Shown in pieces: positions 23,684 to 31,859 of a stretch of DNA of 52,841 nt. Within the stretch, counting starts at the first letter, position 1; each line of letters starts with the position of its first letter. Position numbers and translations under genes: made by a program. The stretch is from Phycisphaerales bacterium (GTDB taxonomy: Bacteria; Planctomycetota; Phycisphaerae; Phycisphaerales; SM1A02): the NCBI GenBank assembly GCA_022446795.1, contig JAKVBX010000021.1:1-52841 (forward strand), given 5' to 3'. The notes below the pieces were generated by a model that was not told where the DNA came from, searched no databases, and was given only the letters and a program-made list of their open reading frames with translations.

Positions 23684-25149
23684 GACAGGTCCTCCTCGCC
23701 GTCATCGCGGGCCTGCTTTTCGATCTCGAATTCCGGCACGTCGTTGAGAACGGGGTCAAAGCTGCCGCCGACGGCCTGTCGCAACTGGCACATGGCCTGC
23801 ATGGTTGCGAACTCCTGCTGGACCAGTCGGCGTTCCACTTCGATGCGCTGTCGCTGGGTCATGAGCAGCGTGTTGAGATCGACTTCACCTTCTGCGTACG
23901 CGGCGTCGCTGCGCTCCTGGGCGGCGATGGCCGCCTCAAGCTGACCCCTCCGGATCACCTGGACCCGGCTGCGTGCTTCCAGCAGCTTGTTCAAGCTCAC
24001 GCGGACTTCACGCTGCGCGACTTCACTGGCGGCGAGGTAGTTCATTCGAGCCTGTTGCAGCTTGGCGTTCTGCATGGCGATCGCGGGCTCGCCATTATCG
24101 AGAATTGGAATCGTGATCTCGCCACCACCAAGGACGCCTTCCCGCCCCGAGAAGCTGTCCCGGTACTGCACCATGAGACCGACCTCCGGGAAGCGACGGG
24201 TTTCGGCGAGTCCCAGGTCAGCCTCGATCTTCCGGACCTGCTCCCAGGAAGCGGCCACGTCGAGTCGGCCGGTTGCGGCGAGTGCCAGCAGTTCATTTTC
24301 ATCCTTGGGAATCTGCCATGTCGGAGGCAGGTCACCGACGGCCACCCAGTCGATGGTGGCATCCGGTCGACCCATGGTCCCCAGCAGGGTGAGCTTGGCG
24401 GTGATCAACGCATGCTGACTGGCAATCATCGAGGAGACGGCTTCCTCGTGATCGACAATCGCGCGGTCCAGGTCCAGCTGCGCCAGCTCGCCAGCCACCT
24501 GCATTTCTCGAACGAGGTCGACGGTCTTCTGCGTGATCTCGACGTAGCGCTCATCAAGCGAGAGCGTCTCCTGGGCCGCCAGCACGGCGGCCAACTCGGT
24601 TCGAGTCTTCGCCATGATCGTCACGCACTGTTCACCTGCCGTGTAGACCGCGGCACGCAGTTCCGCTTCCGCGGCCTCGACCCGCCACGGGTTCTTCCAG
24701 ATCCAACTGAGGGCCTGGAGCCCCTGGACGAACAGTGGGGCGCCGGACAGACCATCGACGGCCGCACCAATGCCGAAGGCAATGGTGGGATTGGGTGGCA
24801 GGCCTTCCTGGACGTACCAGGCTCGCTTTTCCACGATGACTGCGAGTGCTGATCGCAGGGTGGGATCGCCCTGGAGCGCGACCGAGACGGCGGCGTCATA
24901 GCCCAGCGGGGCGACGCCATCCCATGCGGGGCTTTCACCCTGGACTGGGAGTGACCAGGCGTCTGCCGGGTCGAGAGTGCCAGTGACGCGGCGGGCGGTG
25001 GCGGCCGTGATGTCCAGTTCCCGGTCAGCGTCAAGCGTGGCGCAGCCCGGTGTTGCCAGCAGGGCCGCTGCCAGGAGGAACCGGGCGACGGGGCGTGGCC
25101 ACGTACCGCTTCCGGGATCGATGTGAATGGTCTGGTTGTGCAGGTGCAT
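23680..25149 (-). CDS. TolC-family outer-membrane efflux lipoprotein
   Basis: A 489-residue protein from the ATG at 25149; a TTG at 25179 in frame is a weaker alternative. A signal stretch ends in the lipobox TPGC (Cys36). The body shows the two long helical repeats of TolC/NodT proteins ('AEAELRAAVYTAGEQCVTIMAKTRTELAA' and 'AKLQQARMNYLAASEVAQREVRVSLNKL'), each about 200 residues. It would form the outer-membrane channel of the tripartite exporter encoded by the overlapping genes behind it. A 22-base palindrome lies in its upstream gap. Confidence 0.9.
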   Translation of the reverse strand: MHLHNQTIHIDPGSGTWPRPVARFLLAAALLATPGCATLDADRELDITAATARRVTGTLDPADAWSLPVQGESPAWDGVAPLGYDAAVSVALQGDPTLRSALAVIVEKRAWYVQEGLPPNPTIAFGIGAAVDGLSGAPLFVQGLQALSWIWKNPWRVEAAEAELRAAVYTAGEQCVTIMAKTRTELAAVLAAQETLSLDERYVEITQKTVDLVREMQVAGELAQLDLDRAIVDHEEAVSSMIASQHALITAKLTLLGTMGRPDATIDWVAVGDLPPTWQIPKDENELLALAATGRLDVAASWEQVRKIEADLGLAETRRFPEVGLMVQYRDSFSGREGVLGGGEITIPILDNGEPAIAMQNAKLQQARMNYLAASEVAQREVRVSLNKLLEARSRVQVIRRGQLEAAIAAQERSDAAYAEGEVDLNTLLMTQRQRIEVERRLVQQEFATMQAMCQLRQAVGGSFDPVLNDVPEFEIEKQARDDGEEDLS

Positions 25150-25183
25150 GTGCAGGTGTCCGATCAAGGTTCGTGACAAAGCC

Positions 25184-25205
25184 CGCGCACGTGATCACGT
25201 GCGCG
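25184..25205. repeat. perfect 22-base palindrome between Cys-rich and TolC genes
   Basis: The two 11-base halves CGCGCACGTGA and TCACGTGCGCG are exact mirror images. In RNA it would be a compact hairpin, with only a weak GGCTTT behind it on the minus strand. As DNA it fits a dimeric regulator site 35 bases before the TolC-like gene start. Confidence 0.55.
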
Positions 25206-25232
25206 ACTCAGAACAAGAACGATGATCGAGAT

Positions 25233-25667
25233 CTAGACCTGCAGGACCACGTGCCCCCGGAGATTCTCCGGGTCGTCTGGCCGTGGTGGCGGATCTGCCC
25301 AGCCGCACCTGTTCGGTGTGGTGTCCACGCGATCCGTGATGGACACGGTGATCGGCGTGCACGGCGGCATCGGGGTACCGATGGTGTCGACGGGGGGAGT
25401 CCAGTCGAAGGTCGTCGACGGGGCCTTCAGGCAGCAGAGGCAGTCGGAGTCACCACAGGGCGTGGGCTCCGGTGTCGCCTCGGTGTCCACTTCGGCGTGG
25501 CAGGCGGAACCGCTGCAGCATGACGGCGCGACTTCCGTCACGACTTCCGCGGGCGTGCAGCAGGAAACCCCGGCGGCGGCATTCATGATGCAGCAGCACA
25601 GTGGCATCGCCACCACCAGGATCATGGCGGTGAGTCGATGCAACAGGCCTCGTCGCGGGTTTCTCAT
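25233..25667 (-). CDS. small cysteine-rich exported protein
   Basis: A 144-residue protein with Arg-rich start and hydrophobic signal segment containing CCC, then a short mature region with many Cys: 'GVSCCTP', 'PSCCSGSACHAEV' and 'TPCGDSDCLCCLK' (14 Cys in all), followed by a Pro/Thr-rich tail. No known domain is recognised. Cys spacing and position at the head of an exporter operon suggest metal or thiol binding outside the cytoplasm; this is inference. Its promoter (TTGCCC-17-TAGAGT) is just upstream and the TolC-like gene follows after 83 bases. Confidence 0.7.
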   Translation of the reverse strand: MRNPRRGLLHRLTAMILVVAMPLCCCIMNAAAGVSCCTPAEVVTEVAPSCCSGSACHAEVDTEATPEPTPCGDSDCLCCLKAPSTTFDWTPPVDTIGTPMPPCTPITVSITDRVDTTPNRCGWADPPPRPDDPENLRGHVVLQV

Positions 25668-25676
25668 ACCGCATTC

Positions 25677-25705
25677 ACTCTACGGTGAGCCTTGGACCCG
25701 GGCAA
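25677..25705 (-). promoter_or_regulatory. promoter at the head of the export operon
   Basis: Minus-strand TTGCCC (25705-25700), a 17-base spacer and TAGAGT (25682-25677). The start point would fall a few bases before the ATG at 25667, giving a very short leader. Confidence 0.45.
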
Positions 25706-25776
25706 GAACGAGTTCGTGGATACGCCATGCAGGGCCTTGTGGCGACGTGTTACCGGCCCTGGAGGTACCGGGGGTG

Positions 25777-26884
25777 CTATTCCCGTTCCGCTCGTCGACG
25801 CTGGAGTTCGGCGTCGATGAACCCGTCGAGATCACCGTCAAGCACGGTCTGTGGGTTGCCAACCTCGTGGTTGGTCCGGTGGTCCTTCACCCGGTTGTCA
25901 TAGATGACATAGGAACGGATCTGCGTCCCCCAGCCTCGATCCACCTTGCCGCCCGTGGCAGCATCCAGTTCCGCCTGGCGGCGTTCTTCTTCCAGTTGCT
26001 CGAGCTTGGACTGGAGAATCTGCATCGACTGTCGGCGATTCTGTCCCTGGTCCCGGAAGGTCGAGGACACGACCATGATGCCCGTTGGCTTGTGGACCAG
26101 GCGGACGGCGGAGGCGACCTTGTTCACGTTCTGGCCACCGGGTCCGGATGATCGCGCGAAGGTCGTGATCTCCAGTTCGTTCTCATCGATGTTGACGTCG
26201 GACTCCTCGAACTCGGGAATCACGTCAACCGTGCAGAAGGACGTCTGTCGCTTGCCCTGGGAGTTGAACGGACTGACTCTCGCCAGGCGGTGCGTTCCTC
26301 GTTCGCAGGACATGTAGCCGAAGGCCAGTGGTCCCTTGAGGTGGTACGAGACTTCCGAGATCCCGACCTCGGAGCCATGGACCTGGGAGATCTGTTCGTA
26401 CTTCCAACCCTGCTGGTCCCACCAGTAGCGGTACATCCGGTCCAGCATCGATGCCCAGTCGTCGGCGTCGTTGCCGCCGTCACCAGCCTGGATGGCCACG
26501 AAGCAGTCCCGGTGGTCATGTTTGCCCGAGAGCAGCGACTGCAACTCGACCTTCTCCATCCGGCGAGTGAGCTGGAAGAGCGACTCATCGATTTCAGTAA
26601 GCAGTTCTTCGTCCTGGGCCTCGCGGGCCAGTTCGTACCCGACCTGGGCGTCTTCGAAGTCGGAGATGACGCCGGCCAGGCCGTCCGTCTGGGCCTTGAG
26701 GAGTTTGAATTCGGTGATGACTTTCTGGGCGGCCTCCTGGCTGTTCCAGAAGTCCGCCTGGTTCATCTGTTCCTGCAGCTGATCGCGCTGCTCGATCTTG
26801 CCATCGTAGTCAAAGAGAGTCACGGATCGTTACGATCCGCGCCTCAAGATCATCGATTACCGGTTGGTGTGCGTCGAAGTGCAT
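25777..26884 (-). CDS. prfB: peptide chain release factor 2, with programmed +1 frameshift
   Basis: RF2 recognises UGA and UAA stops. The first 24 codons (ATG at 26884 to CTT at 26813) read into an in-frame TGA at 26812-26810; shifting +1 at CTT-TGA-C joins DYDGKIEQ in the main frame, giving 368 residues, close to the usual 365. The joined 'IRDSLDYDGK' matches the conserved RF2 junction. The main part has the peptidyl-hydrolysis loop 'SSGPGGQNVN' and 'STFRDQGQNRRQ'. An annotation from the GTG at 26823 alone would lose the N-terminal helix. No Shine-Dalgarno is seen before the ATG; the -10 box is only 10 bases away. It is divergent from the aminotransferase gene. Confidence 0.93.
26809..26815 (-). 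other. RF2 programmed frameshift site CTTTGAC
   Basis: On the minus strand CTT TGA C: Leu codon 24 followed by an in-frame UGA. This is the same slippery heptamer as in E. coli prfB, where low RF2 slows termination and lets the ribosome slip +1. The AGGGGG spacer-positioned Shine-Dalgarno-like stimulator of E. coli is not present upstream. Confidence 0.92.
26823..26839 (-). repeat. hairpin 5' of the prfB slip site
   Basis: CGGATCG/CGATCCG (26833-26839 with 26823-26829) with a 3-base loop. In mRNA order it ends 7 bases before the CTT slip codon, within the 24-codon leader frame. Confidence 0.5.
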
Positions 26885-26894
26885 GTGGTGGACA

Positions 26895-26900
26895 AGTGTA
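26895..26900 (-). promoter_or_regulatory. -10 box of prfB
   Basis: Minus-strand TACACT ends 10 bases before the prfB ATG (26884), predicting a leader of only a few bases. No -35 recognised. Confidence 0.4.
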
Positions 26901-26955
26901 GCGTCACCGACGTCCCCTCGCGTACTGGCGGTATGCTCCCGTCATGGAGACCACG

Positions 26956-28179
26956 ATGAGAAAACCACTGGAGCTTTCAAAGCGGGCCCAGGGTGTTCCC
27001 GCCTCGCCGACCCTGGCCATCACGGCTCGTGTCAAGGAACTGAAGGCCGCCGGTGAGGACATCATCGGATTCGGCGCCGGGGAGCCGGACTTCGGGACGC
27101 CCGAGGTCATCGCCGACGCGGCTGTCGAGAGCCTTCGAGCGGGTCAGACCCGGTATGCCCCGACGCCGGGGACCCCGGAGGCCCGTGAGGCGATCGCTCA
27201 CAAGTTGCGGACCGAGAATGGAATCGACTGCTCGGCTGGCGACATCATCATCAACAATGGTGCCAAGTTCACGGTCTACCTGGCGCTGCAGGCCATCGTG
27301 AATCCCGGGGACGTCGTGTTGCTGCCGACCCCGGCCTGGGTGAGCTACAAGCCGATGATCGAACTGGCCGGTGGCGTGGTCCGGGAGATCCCGGCGGGCC
27401 CGACCTGTGACTTCAAGATGACCCCTGCAGACCTCGCGGCGCACCTCGATGGCGATGTCCGCGCCATCATCCTGAACAGCCCGTCGAATCCATGTGGGAC
27501 GACCTATACCCCCGAGGAGATCCGCGGTCTGGCCGACGTTCTCTCGAAGCATCCTCACGTGGCCGTCATCGCGGACGAGATCTACGAACGACTGACCTAT
27601 ACCCAGGAGCCGTACCTTTCGATGGCGGCTGTTCCGGGCATGGCCGAGCAGACCATCACGATCAACGGGCTCAGCAAGACCTTTGCCATGACGGGCTGGC
27701 GGATCGGGTACGCCTGTGCCACCGGCAGCGGCGGGGCAGTCATCAAGGCGATGACCAGGATGCAGAGCCAGATGACCTCATCGATCACCAGCTTCCTGAT
27801 GCCGTCGATCCCGGTGGCCCTTGAGCAGGCCATGGGGGAGGTCGAGAAGATGCGGCAGACCTTTGCCGCCCGTGCGGAGATGATCCACGGCCGGATCAGC
27901 CAGTGGCCGGGGGTCACCTGCCCGCGACCGACGGGGGCCTTCTATGTCTTCCCTGACGTTTCCGGGACCTTTGGGCGGACCTCCCGGGGTGGCGTCGTCA
28001 TCAACGGGGCCATGGACTTTGCGTCGGCCCTCCTGGATGAGGCCAGGGTGGCCGTGGTGCCTGGAGAGGGCTTCCTGGGCTGTGGGCCCAATCACGTCCG
28101 GTTGTCCTTCGCCTGTTCAGAGGCCGATATTACCGAGGGATGCCGCCGAATCGAGGAGTGGCTGGGCCAGCTGACCTGA
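26956..28179 (+). CDS. class I aminotransferase, aspartate aminotransferase-like
   Basis: A 407-residue fold-type I PLP enzyme of the AspC / prephenate-aspartate aminotransferase (1-beta) group. 'IIGFGAGEPDFGTP' at the N-terminus, 'ILNSPSNPCGT', 'IADEIYERLTY', the PLP lysine in 'NGLSKTFAMTGWRIGY' and 'RLSFACS' with the carboxylate-binding Arg are all present. I start at ATG 26956 because GGAG lies 6 bases upstream; an ATG at 26944 adds four residues and follows a TATGCT box by six bases, so a leaderless longer form is possible. It moves amino groups between Asp/Glu and keto acids. Confidence 0.92.
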   Translation: MRKPLELSKRAQGVPASPTLAITARVKELKAAGEDIIGFGAGEPDFGTPEVIADAAVESLRAGQTRYAPTPGTPEAREAIAHKLRTENGIDCSAGDIIINNGAKFTVYLALQAIVNPGDVVLLPTPAWVSYKPMIELAGGVVREIPAGPTCDFKMTPADLAAHLDGDVRAIILNSPSNPCGTTYTPEEIRGLADVLSKHPHVAVIADEIYERLTYTQEPYLSMAAVPGMAEQTITINGLSKTFAMTGWRIGYACATGSGGAVIKAMTRMQSQMTSSITSFLMPSIPVALEQAMGEVEKMRQTFAARAEMIHGRISQWPGVTCPRPTGAFYVFPDVSGTFGRTSRGGVVINGAMDFASALLDEARVAVVPGEGFLGCGPNHVRLSFACSEADITEGCRRIEEWLGQLT

Positions 28180-28285
28180 TCCCAGTGCTCCGGCAATCCC
28201 CCTGGGGGCCCTCCGAGGCCGGATCTCGAATGGCTCCAGCGGCCCTCGGCCTGGAAGCAGGCCCTCGCATCGGCCCCCGGGTCCT

Positions 28286-28293
28286 GCTACACT
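28286..28293 (+). promoter_or_regulatory. extended -10 of rpsO
   Basis: TGCTACACT (TG at 28286-28287... TACACT 28288-28293) 60 bases before the rpsO ATG. No matching -35. Confidence 0.45.
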
Positions 28294-28325
28294 CCGTGAT
28301 TCAATTCAAGACCCCAGATTTGGAG

Positions 28326-28342
28326 GGGGCCGCGGTGGCCCC
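28326..28342 (+). promoter_or_regulatory. hairpin in the rpsO leader
   Basis: GGGGCC (28326-28331) pairs with GGCCCC (28337-28342) around a GCGGT loop, ending 11 bases before the start codon and close to the GAGG ribosome site. S15 represses its own mRNA through leader structures in several phyla, so this is a candidate S15 target. Confidence 0.4.
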
Positions 28343-28353
28343 ACGAGGAACTC

Positions 28354-28623
28354 ATGAGCCTCACCATCGAACAGAAGAAAGAGATCGTGAACGAGCATCG
28401 TCGCGGCGACAGTGACACGGGTTCCCCCGAGGTCCAGGTCGCGATCATGACGACGCGGATTCAGCAACTCACCGAGCATCTCAAGACCGCGAAGAAGGAT
28501 CACTCCTCACGTCGCGGACTGCTCATGCTCGTGGGCAAGCGAACGCGCCTGCTGCGATATCTTTCCCGCACGCGACCGGCCGACTACCGGGCGCTCATCA
28601 AGAAGCTCGGACTCCGCAAGTAG
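28354..28623 (+). CDS. rpsO: 30S ribosomal protein S15
   Basis: An 89-residue S15 of standard length. '[36 protein letters not shown]' and '[22 protein letters not shown]' are the family signatures that bind the 16S rRNA central three-way junction. It is followed by pnp, the classic rpsO-pnp arrangement. Confidence 0.98.
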   Translation: MSLTIEQKKEIVNEHRRGDSDTGSPEVQVAIMTTRIQQLTEHLKTAKKDHSSRRGLLMLVGKRTRLLRYLSRTRPADYRALIKKLGLRK

Positions 28624-28664
28624 CGGAGACGAGTTGGGGTCCAGGGCCGGGCCGCCAGCGCAGC

Positions 28665-28721
28665 CAGTCGGCAGTGGACAAGCGACAGTCAGCAGACTGC
28701 CTCCTGTCTTCTGCCCTCTGC
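28665..28721. repeat. inverted pair of heptad CAGNNNN repeats, rpsO-pnp spacer
   Basis: The left arm is four consecutive 7-base units each opening CA(G/A): CAGTCGG, CAGTGGA, CAAGCGA, CAGTCAG (28665-28692). The right arm, read on the other strand, is CAGAGGG, CAGAAGA, CAGGAGG, CAGT (28721-28697). The arms can fold imperfectly. Heptad-periodic intergenic repeats exist in other bacteria, but no second copy is visible in this window. Confidence 0.55.
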
Positions 28722-28815
28722 ATAGCAGGCCAACGGTCCAATCATGCTGTTCGCGCGGGCTTCGGCCATGCTGCGGATGTTGATTGCCGGCAGGATCGGC
28801 AGGAGAAACTGAACA

Positions 28816-30996
28816 ATGAACGAATGTCATGTCGAACGGGAGATCGGCGGTCGCACGATGCGCATCGAGACTGGCGTGGTCGCCAAGCTGGCCAATGCCG
28901 CGGTCTTGATCAGCCATGGAGACTCGACCGTCCTCTGTACCGCCATGCGGGCCAACCCCCGCCCGGGCCTCGACTTCTTCCCGCTGCAGTGTGACTACCG
29001 CGAGCGGACGTCCGCCGGCGGCAAGTTCCCCGGTGGTTTCCGGAAGCGCGAGGGTGCACCCAATGAGAAGGAAGTGCTCACGATGCGGATGATCGATCGT
29101 CCGATCCGTCCGCTCTTCCCGGATGGGTTCATCGATGAGGTCCAGTTGCAGTGCTGGGTCATGAGCCATGACGGCCAGAATGACACCGACGTGATTGCCT
29201 GCGTCGGTGCGGCCGCCGCGCTGCACCTGACAGACGCGCCCTTCGAAGGCCCGGTGGCCACGGTCCGCATCGGTCGGATCACCACCGACCAGGGTGAGCA
29301 GTTCGTGCTCAATCCCACGCAGGCCCAGATGGAGTACTCGGATCTCGACCTGGTGTTGTCCGGCCATGCTGACGGCATCAACATGATCGAGGTCGGCGCT
29401 GCCGAGGTTCCCGATGAAGAGGTCCTCAAGGCCATCGAGTTCGGGTACGAGGAAGGCATCAAGCCCATCCTCGAGATGATCAACGAGCTGCGTGATAAGG
29501 CTGACGCTCCGGAGAAGCGCGTGGGCGAGCTGTCACTGCCGCCGGCCGACGTCGTCGATGCGGTCAAGGCTGCTGCTGGTGACGAGATGACGCGGGTCCG
29601 CAAGATCCCCGGCAAGGCCGAGCGGAGCGAGGCGGTCGACGCCCTGCGGACGAAGGTGCTCGAAGAGCACTTCGCGATTCCGGAGAACGCGTCCTACAGC
29701 GAGCATCGTGCCGCCGAGGATCGCCAGAAGTGGGCTCGCGAGGCCTTCCGTCAGCTGGAGAAGAAGACGACACGTCGGCTCATCGTCGAAGAGCAGATCC
29801 GGGCTGATGGCCGTGACTACACGTCGATCCGCCCGCTGCGGATCGAGACGGGCTACTTCGCCCGAACGCATGGTTCGTCGCTCTTCCAGCGTGGAGAGAC
29901 CCAGAGCCTCGTGACCTGCACCCTGGGTACCGGTCGCGACGAGCAGATCGTCGATGGCCTGATGCCCGAGTACGCCAAGAAGTTCTACCTGCACTACAAC
30001 TTCCCGCCGTTCTGCGTCGGTGAAGCGGGTCGCATCATGGGTCCTGGTCGTCGTGAGATCGGCCACGGTGCCCTGGCCGAGCGTTCACTGCTGGGCGTGC
30101 TGCCCGACGTCGAGGACTTCCCCTACACCGTCCGGCTCGTGAGTGACATCACCGAGTCCAACGGTTCCTCGTCGATGGCTTCCGTCTGCGGTGGCTGCAT
30201 GGCATTGATGGATGCCGGTGTTCCGATCAAGAACACCTGTGCCGGCATCTCCATCGGTCGCTTCAGCAACGACGAAGGCAAGATCGTCCACGTGACCGAC
30301 ATCATCGGTGAAGAGGACTTCTTCGGTGACATGGACTTCAAGGTCTCCGGAACCCGCGACGGGATCACCGGCATCCAGTTGGACCTCAAGGCCCGCGGCC
30401 TGTGGTTCGATGAGATCCGCACGATCTTCGCCCAGGTCCGTGACGGCCGCCTGTGGCTGATCGACGAGATGGAGAAGGCCCTGAACGGCCCGCGCGACAG
30501 CATCTCCCAGCATGCTCCGCGGATCATCCAGCTCACCATCGATCCGGACAAGATCGGCAAGCTCATCGGTCCCGGCGGCAAGACGATCCGCGGCATCCAG
30601 GAAAGCACTGGTGCCAACATCGACGTCGACGACGACGGCACCGTCACCATCTCCTCCACGGACGGCGTTTCGGGCGAGAAGGCCCGGGCCGAGGTCGAGG
30701 CCATCGCGGCCGAGATCCGCGTTGGCTCCGTCTACGAGGGCAAGGTTGTTTCGATCAAGGACTTTGGCGCGTTCATCGAGATCGCCACGGGGACGGATGG
30801 CATGTGCCACATCTCCGAGCTGGCGGACGGCTACGTGAAGAACGTCGAGGACGAGGTCAAGATCGGTGATGTCGTCAAGGTCAAGGTGATCAACGTCGAT
30901 CCCACCGGCCGGATCAAGCTGTCACGCAAGGCCATCCTCGTGGAGGAAGCCCAGGGTGACGGCGAGGAGGCCAAGGAGACCGTCGAGGCCTCGTGA
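28816..30996 (+). CDS. pnp: polyribonucleotide nucleotidyltransferase (PNPase)
   Basis: A 726-residue phosphorolytic 3'-5' exoribonuclease. Two RNase PH domains (about 1-215 and 310-545) flank a helical linker; 'RTSAGGKFPGGFRKREG' and 'FFGDMDFKVSGTRDGITGIQLDLK' are signatures. A KH domain ('IDPDKIGKLIGPGGKTIRGIQ') and a C-terminal S1 domain ('GSVYEGKVVSIKDFGAFIEI') complete the family plan. AGGAG lies about 11 bases before the ATG. It follows rpsO after 192 bases, and the spacer holds a folded repeat that could serve processing or autoregulation. Confidence 0.98.
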   Translation: MNECHVEREIGGRTMRIETGVVAKLANAAVLISHGDSTVLCTAMRANPRPGLDFFPLQCDYRERTSAGGKFPGGFRKREGAPNEKEVLTMRMIDRPIRPLFPDGFIDEVQLQCWVMSHDGQNDTDVIACVGAAAALHLTDAPFEGPVATVRIGRITTDQGEQFVLNPTQAQMEYSDLDLVLSGHADGINMIEVGAAEVPDEEVLKAIEFGYEEGIKPILEMINELRDKADAPEKRVGELSLPPADVVDAVKAAAGDEMTRVRKIPGKAERSEAVDALRTKVLEEHFAIPENASYSEHRAAEDRQKWAREAFRQLEKKTTRRLIVEEQIRADGRDYTSIRPLRIETGYFARTHGSSLFQRGETQSLVTCTLGTGRDEQIVDGLMPEYAKKFYLHYNFPPFCVGEAGRIMGPGRREIGHGALAERSLLGVLPDVEDFPYTVRLVSDITESNGSSSMASVCGGCMALMDAGVPIKNTCAGISIGRFSNDEGKIVHVTDIIGEEDFFGDMDFKVSGTRDGITGIQLDLKARGLWFDEIRTIFAQVRDGRLWLIDEMEKALNGPRDSISQHAPRIIQLTIDPDKIGKLIGPGGKTIRGIQESTGANIDVDDDGTVTISSTDGVSGEKARAEVEAIAAEIRVGSVYEGKVVSIKDFGAFIEIATGTDGMCHISELADGYVKNVEDEVKIGDVVKVKVINVDPTGRIKLSRKAILVEEAQGDGEEAKETVEAS

Positions 30997-31022
30997 TCGC
31001 TGCTGTTACTGGAGGACCGGGT

Positions 31023-31850
31023 ATGGATACGACCTGGTTCATCATCGGAATCGGAGCGGGCATGGTTGCGACCGTGCCCGTTCTGCTGTGGTTGCTTCGC
31101 CGTGCCACCACCCGGGCACGCGAGGCCGAGGGTGAGGCCCGCCACAGCCAGCGACTGGCCGAACTGGGCGCCATGACCGGTGGACTGGCGCACGAGATCA
31201 AGAATCCCCTGTCGACGGTGGGTCTCAATGCCGAGTTGCTCCAGGAAGACCTGGCGCAACTGGACATCGATGCGGACGAACGGGATCGACTGGTGCGTCG
31301 GGTGGAGACCCTGCATCGCGAGGTCGATCGCCTGCGCGGCATTCTCACGGACTTCCTGGAATTCGCCGGCCGTATCAAGCTCGACATCCACCGGCAGGAT
31401 GTCCGCGGCATCGTCGAGGACCTGGGTGACTTCTATCACCCGCAGTGCGACCAGGCCGGTGTCCTGTTGCGTTCGGACCTCTGTGATTCGCCGGCCTGGG
31501 CCAATGTCGACGAGGGCATGCTCAAGCAGGCGCTGCTCAATCTCATGCTGAACGCGGTCCAGGCCATGTCAGCATCGGATGACGAAGGTCGCCCGTCGGA
31601 GTTGATCATGCGGGTGCAGGTCAACGATGACCAGGTCGAGATCCAGGTGGTGGATACCGGGCCAGGCATCCCGGCGGATGCCCGGGAGGAGATCTTCCAT
31701 CCCTACGTTTCTGGTCGGAAGGGTGGGACCGGCCTGGGCCTGCCCACGGCACGCCGAATCGTCGAGGAACATGGTGGACGACTGTCCGTCGAATCGGAAC
31801 CCGGGCGGGGGACCGCCTTCACGATCCGGCTGCCGATGGTCAACGCCTGA
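31023..31850 (+). CDS. membrane-anchored sensor histidine kinase
   Basis: A 275-residue kinase: one N-terminal membrane helix (5-25), a short coiled linker, the dimerisation/phosphoacceptor box 'GGLAHEIKNPLSTV' (His57) and the ATPase domain with N box 'LLNLMLNAVQAM', G1 'DTGPGIP' and G2 'GGTGLGLPTARRIVEEHGG'. There is no recognisable sensor domain. ATG 31023 has GGAGG 8 bases upstream; a GTG at 30993 overlapping the pnp stop is less likely. It ends 9 bases from the convergent ANTAR regulator, a possible partner though not co-transcribed. Confidence 0.92.
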   Translation: MDTTWFIIGIGAGMVATVPVLLWLLRRATTRAREAEGEARHSQRLAELGAMTGGLAHEIKNPLSTVGLNAELLQEDLAQLDIDADERDRLVRRVETLHREVDRLRGILTDFLEFAGRIKLDIHRQDVRGIVEDLGDFYHPQCDQAGVLLRSDLCDSPAWANVDEGMLKQALLNLMLNAVQAMSASDDEGRPSELIMRVQVNDDQVEIQVVDTGPGIPADAREEIFHPYVSGRKGGTGLGLPTARRIVEEHGGRLSVESEPGRGTAFTIRLPMVNA

Positions 31851-31859
31851 ATGATGGTG

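Noticed and set aside
22502-23944. 480-codon plus-strand frame opposite the HlyD-like adaptor
   Set aside because: Shadow of two well-supported minus-strand genes.
28665-28721. CRISPR repeat
   Set aside because: Units are 7 bases with no spacers; not an array.
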